Shown here piece after piece: positions 62,530 through 64,000 of a stretch of 64,000 bases of DNA. Origin of the DNA: Methylobacterium sp. Leaf104 (GTDB taxonomy: Bacteria; Pseudomonadota; Alphaproteobacteria; Rhizobiales; Beijerinckiaceae); contig NZ_LMMZ01000001.1 in NCBI RefSeq assembly GCF_001422885.1, positions 310,753-374,752 on the forward strand. Reading direction: 5' to 3'. A program made the translations under genes and the position numbers. Every line of letters begins with the position of its first letter. The stretch's first letter is position 1. The notes beneath the pieces are model-generated. The model ran no database searches, had not been told where the DNA came from, and saw nothing but the letters and a program-made list of their open reading frames with translations.

Positions 62530-63054
62530 GCGTATCTCCGAGTTCCGACCCCGTCATGCGGGGTCATCGCTCGCTACGCCCTTCTACGAAGAGAAGTTTC
62601 AAAACAATCACAGGCGCCGACAGAATTCCTCGACGCTTCTTTTTCACTGTTTGCCCCAGCACCAAGGGGAAAATCGGCGTGGTCCGCTTGGGGGCGATAT
62701 CGTTGGCGCTGCCATAGCCGTGACACGGAGGCCTTGTCAGATCGGACGCTCGATAGGGACTGAGGGCTATCGGCGACTCTGAATGAGAAGCCCAGTGCTC
62801 TCTTCAATCCATTTCCCGCGAGGTCGACGATATCGGGGTCGTGCCGAACTGGAACTGTTTGGTGACGGCAGCGCCTAACTGAAAGCGTGCGATCCCCGCG
62901 TTTAATGGGACACGACATGCTCTACGAACAGCCGCCGGGGGGCGTGGACGGTTGCTTGAGCGCGACTTACCGTATGTGACGCCCGCAGGGAGCTTGGCAA
63001 ACGGCTAGCGCTTTGGTCGTCCGTCTCGGACGGGGTACCTGAGGTCGGCCGTGG
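62530..63054. other. Gap with a second copy of the 14-mer repeat
   Basis: 525 bases without a supported gene. TAATGGGACACGAC lies at 62903-62916, identical to 57103-57116. The hairpin ACCCCG / CGGGGT near 62547-62562 lies just upstream of the fasciclin gene. An open frame of ~114 codons on the minus strand has no recognisable family and is not called. Confidence 0.45.
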
Positions 63055-64000
63055 TCATTTCCGCGCTGTGACGGACGCCAAGGGTGCCGCGAACATGCTC
63101 CCGCGCGCCAGGAGCCACACGGTCATGACCGCAAGGCCGATGACGAGGCCGTTCGCGACGACGAACACCAGGGGGGCAATGGCGGTGACCGCACCGGTAT
63201 CCCCGCGGGCGACTAGGCGGAGCAGAGCCCCCGCGAGGGCCGTCGCGCCGAAGCTGAAAGCCCATAGCCCAGGCACGGCGCCGGCCTTCGCGATCCAGGG
63301 CGAGAGCCGGGCCAGCACCAGGACCTGGAGGAGGCCGTAGCCGATCAAGGCGTGTGCGAAGACGTCAGGCGTCCCTCCGCCAACCGAAAGGTAGGCCACT
63401 GCCCCAACCGGTGCCGGGGCCAACTGAATGCCCAGGGTCGGTCGCATTGCGACAGGCGTTTCGATCCCGGTGAGCAAGCGGTGAAGCAGAACGGACTCCA
63501 TCGCGAGCCATGAGAACAGGCCGGCGCCGAACGCGAGCTGCCCCCAATCCTGGTGACCCAGCGCCGCCGCCATCGTCGCCGAGACGAAGCTGCCGGCGAC
63601 GGTGGGGAGGTACAGCACCGCCGTCGTCGTGCCGGGATCCCGCCCGCCCTGCCAGAGCCCACCCGTCCGCCAGACGGCGAAGCCGAGCGTGAAGAGAAAG
63701 CCGAGGGCGAAGAGTGCGGTGCCGGCACCGGCCGAATGGGGCAGAAGCCCGCCCGCGACGAGCATGGTCGCCACGCCGGCCAGGCCGATGAAGCAACACT
63801 GGATCGCGTGGGCGGCCTCGGCCGCAAGCTTGTCCGATGCGAGGATGGCCTTGAGGGCGTAGAGCAGGACGAGTACGGCCCAGACCGTTGCGGCGAAGGC
63901 GTAGACCGCCTCTCCGATGAGCGGGGGAAGGTGCCACGCGAGCGCCGCGGCGCGCCAAGCGCCGCCGAGGCCGGATAGTCCCAGCACAATGCCGAAGTAC
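63055..64000 (-). CDS. TehA/SLAC1-type (TDT family) transporter, N terminus outside the window
   Basis: At least 314 codons of a hydrophobic protein with about nine membrane helices. The visible N-terminal part reads YFGIVLGLSGLGGAWRAAA across the window edge (the frame is open to 64000), which is the first-helix motif of tellurite-resistance/dicarboxylate transporters and SLAC1 anion channels. The later helix with LYLPTVAGSFVSATMAAALG fits. It may export anions such as sulfite or tellurite; the substrate is unknown. Confidence 0.85.
   Translation of the reverse strand, partial: YFGIVLGLSGLGGAWRAAALAWHLPPLIGEAVYAFAATVWAVLVLLYALKAILASDKLAAEAAHAIQCCFIGLAGVATMLVAGGLLPHSAGAGTALFALGFLFTLGFAVWRTGGLWQGGRDPGTTTAVLYLPTVAGSFVSATMAAALGHQDWGQLAFGAGLFSWLAMESVLLHRLLTGIETPVAMRPTLGIQLAPAPVGAVAYLSVGGGTPDVFAHALIGYGLLQVLVLARLSPWIAKAGAVPGLWAFSFGATALAGALLRLVARGDTGAVTAIAPLVFVVANGLVIGLAVMTVWLLARGSMFAAPLASVTARK

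Larger units (their letters stand above)
25264..64000. mobile_element. Integrative element inserted in comM; right end not seen
   Basis: The left boundary is clear: comM is broken and a serine recombinase gene points into the element. The missing 3' part of comM is not found on either strand downstream, so the element may extend past the window. Integrase, excisionase-like, KfrA-like and umuDC genes support island or plasmid-like origin up to about 47 kb. Genes beyond that could belong to the same element, to a nested one, or to rearranged chromosome. Confidence 0.45.

Noticed and set aside
62574..62918. A 114-codon minus-strand frame before the fasciclin gene
   Set aside because: No family recognised, no ribosome binding site, and its start lies in the 14-mer repeat; it could be an insertion-sequence relic but this cannot be shown.
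25264..64000. Search for the 3' half of comM (Walker A onward) and a right attachment site
   Set aside because: No GPPGSGKS-like coding sequence or matching junction is found on either strand, so no right boundary is annotated.

Overview
The window is GC-rich alphaproteobacterial DNA, most like Methylobacterium/Methylorubrum or a close Rhizobiales relative. This assignment rests on gene order (rpmH-rnpA-yidC-engB, def-fmt-truA, dnaX-ybaB beside the SRP RNA gene), an alphaproteobacterial-type LexA box, a DUF1465 gene and Methylobacterium-style small secreted proteins with a GCG-type motif. No 16S gene or other direct species marker is present.

Positions 1-25263 are core chromosome. The order is: the end of a carboxymuconolactone decarboxylase-like gene; a chemotaxis receptor; the rpmH-rnpA-yidC-engB-DUF423 operon; DUF1465; rpmE; an MsbA-like ABC exporter; a MoeB/ThiF-like enzyme; dapE; a membrane protein; recR and def-fmt-truA; pckA; a PilZ protein; a hybrid histidine kinase; dnaX-ybaB with the 4.5S/SRP RNA gene (ffs) and its promoter; two small exported proteins; and the 5' part of comM/yifB.

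At about 25264 comM is cut just before the codons for its Walker A loop, and a large serine recombinase gene starts 45 bases later. This is the left end of an integrative element. The rest of comM is not in the window, so the element (or a composite of elements) may run to the right edge. Its left part carries a tyrosine integrase with an excisionase-like HTH gene, small island genes, a soluble FtsH-like AAA+ zinc protease and two calcineurin-type phosphoesterases.

The most notable cargo is at 35.7-43.7 kb. A long-B-type prokaryotic Argonaute keeps the MID guide-binding residues but has lost the PIWI catalytic tetrad. It is translationally coupled (GTGA overlap) to a protein with a C-terminal PD-(D/E)XK (DpnII/MboI-like) nuclease domain. 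An unknown 477-residue gene lies upstream. Converging on this pair, with overlapping 3' ends, is a compact three-gene operon: an LCAT-like lipase, a trypsin-like protease and a 102-residue unknown protein. The first is probably a guide-directed abortive immunity module. The second is a candidate undescribed conflict system.

Downstream are a KfrA-like protein, an SOS-controlled umuDC pair with a perfect GAAC-N7-GAAC box, several exported proteins (metalloprotease, LprI-like pair, EF-hand, GCG-type), an OmpR-type two-component system, an hsp20 gene with a possible ROSE thermometer, a SOUL heme-binding protein, LysR and HxlR regulators with metabolic neighbours, two decayed signalling genes (GGDEF and receiver remnants), a fasciclin protein and the start of a TehA/SLAC1-type transporter cut by the window end.
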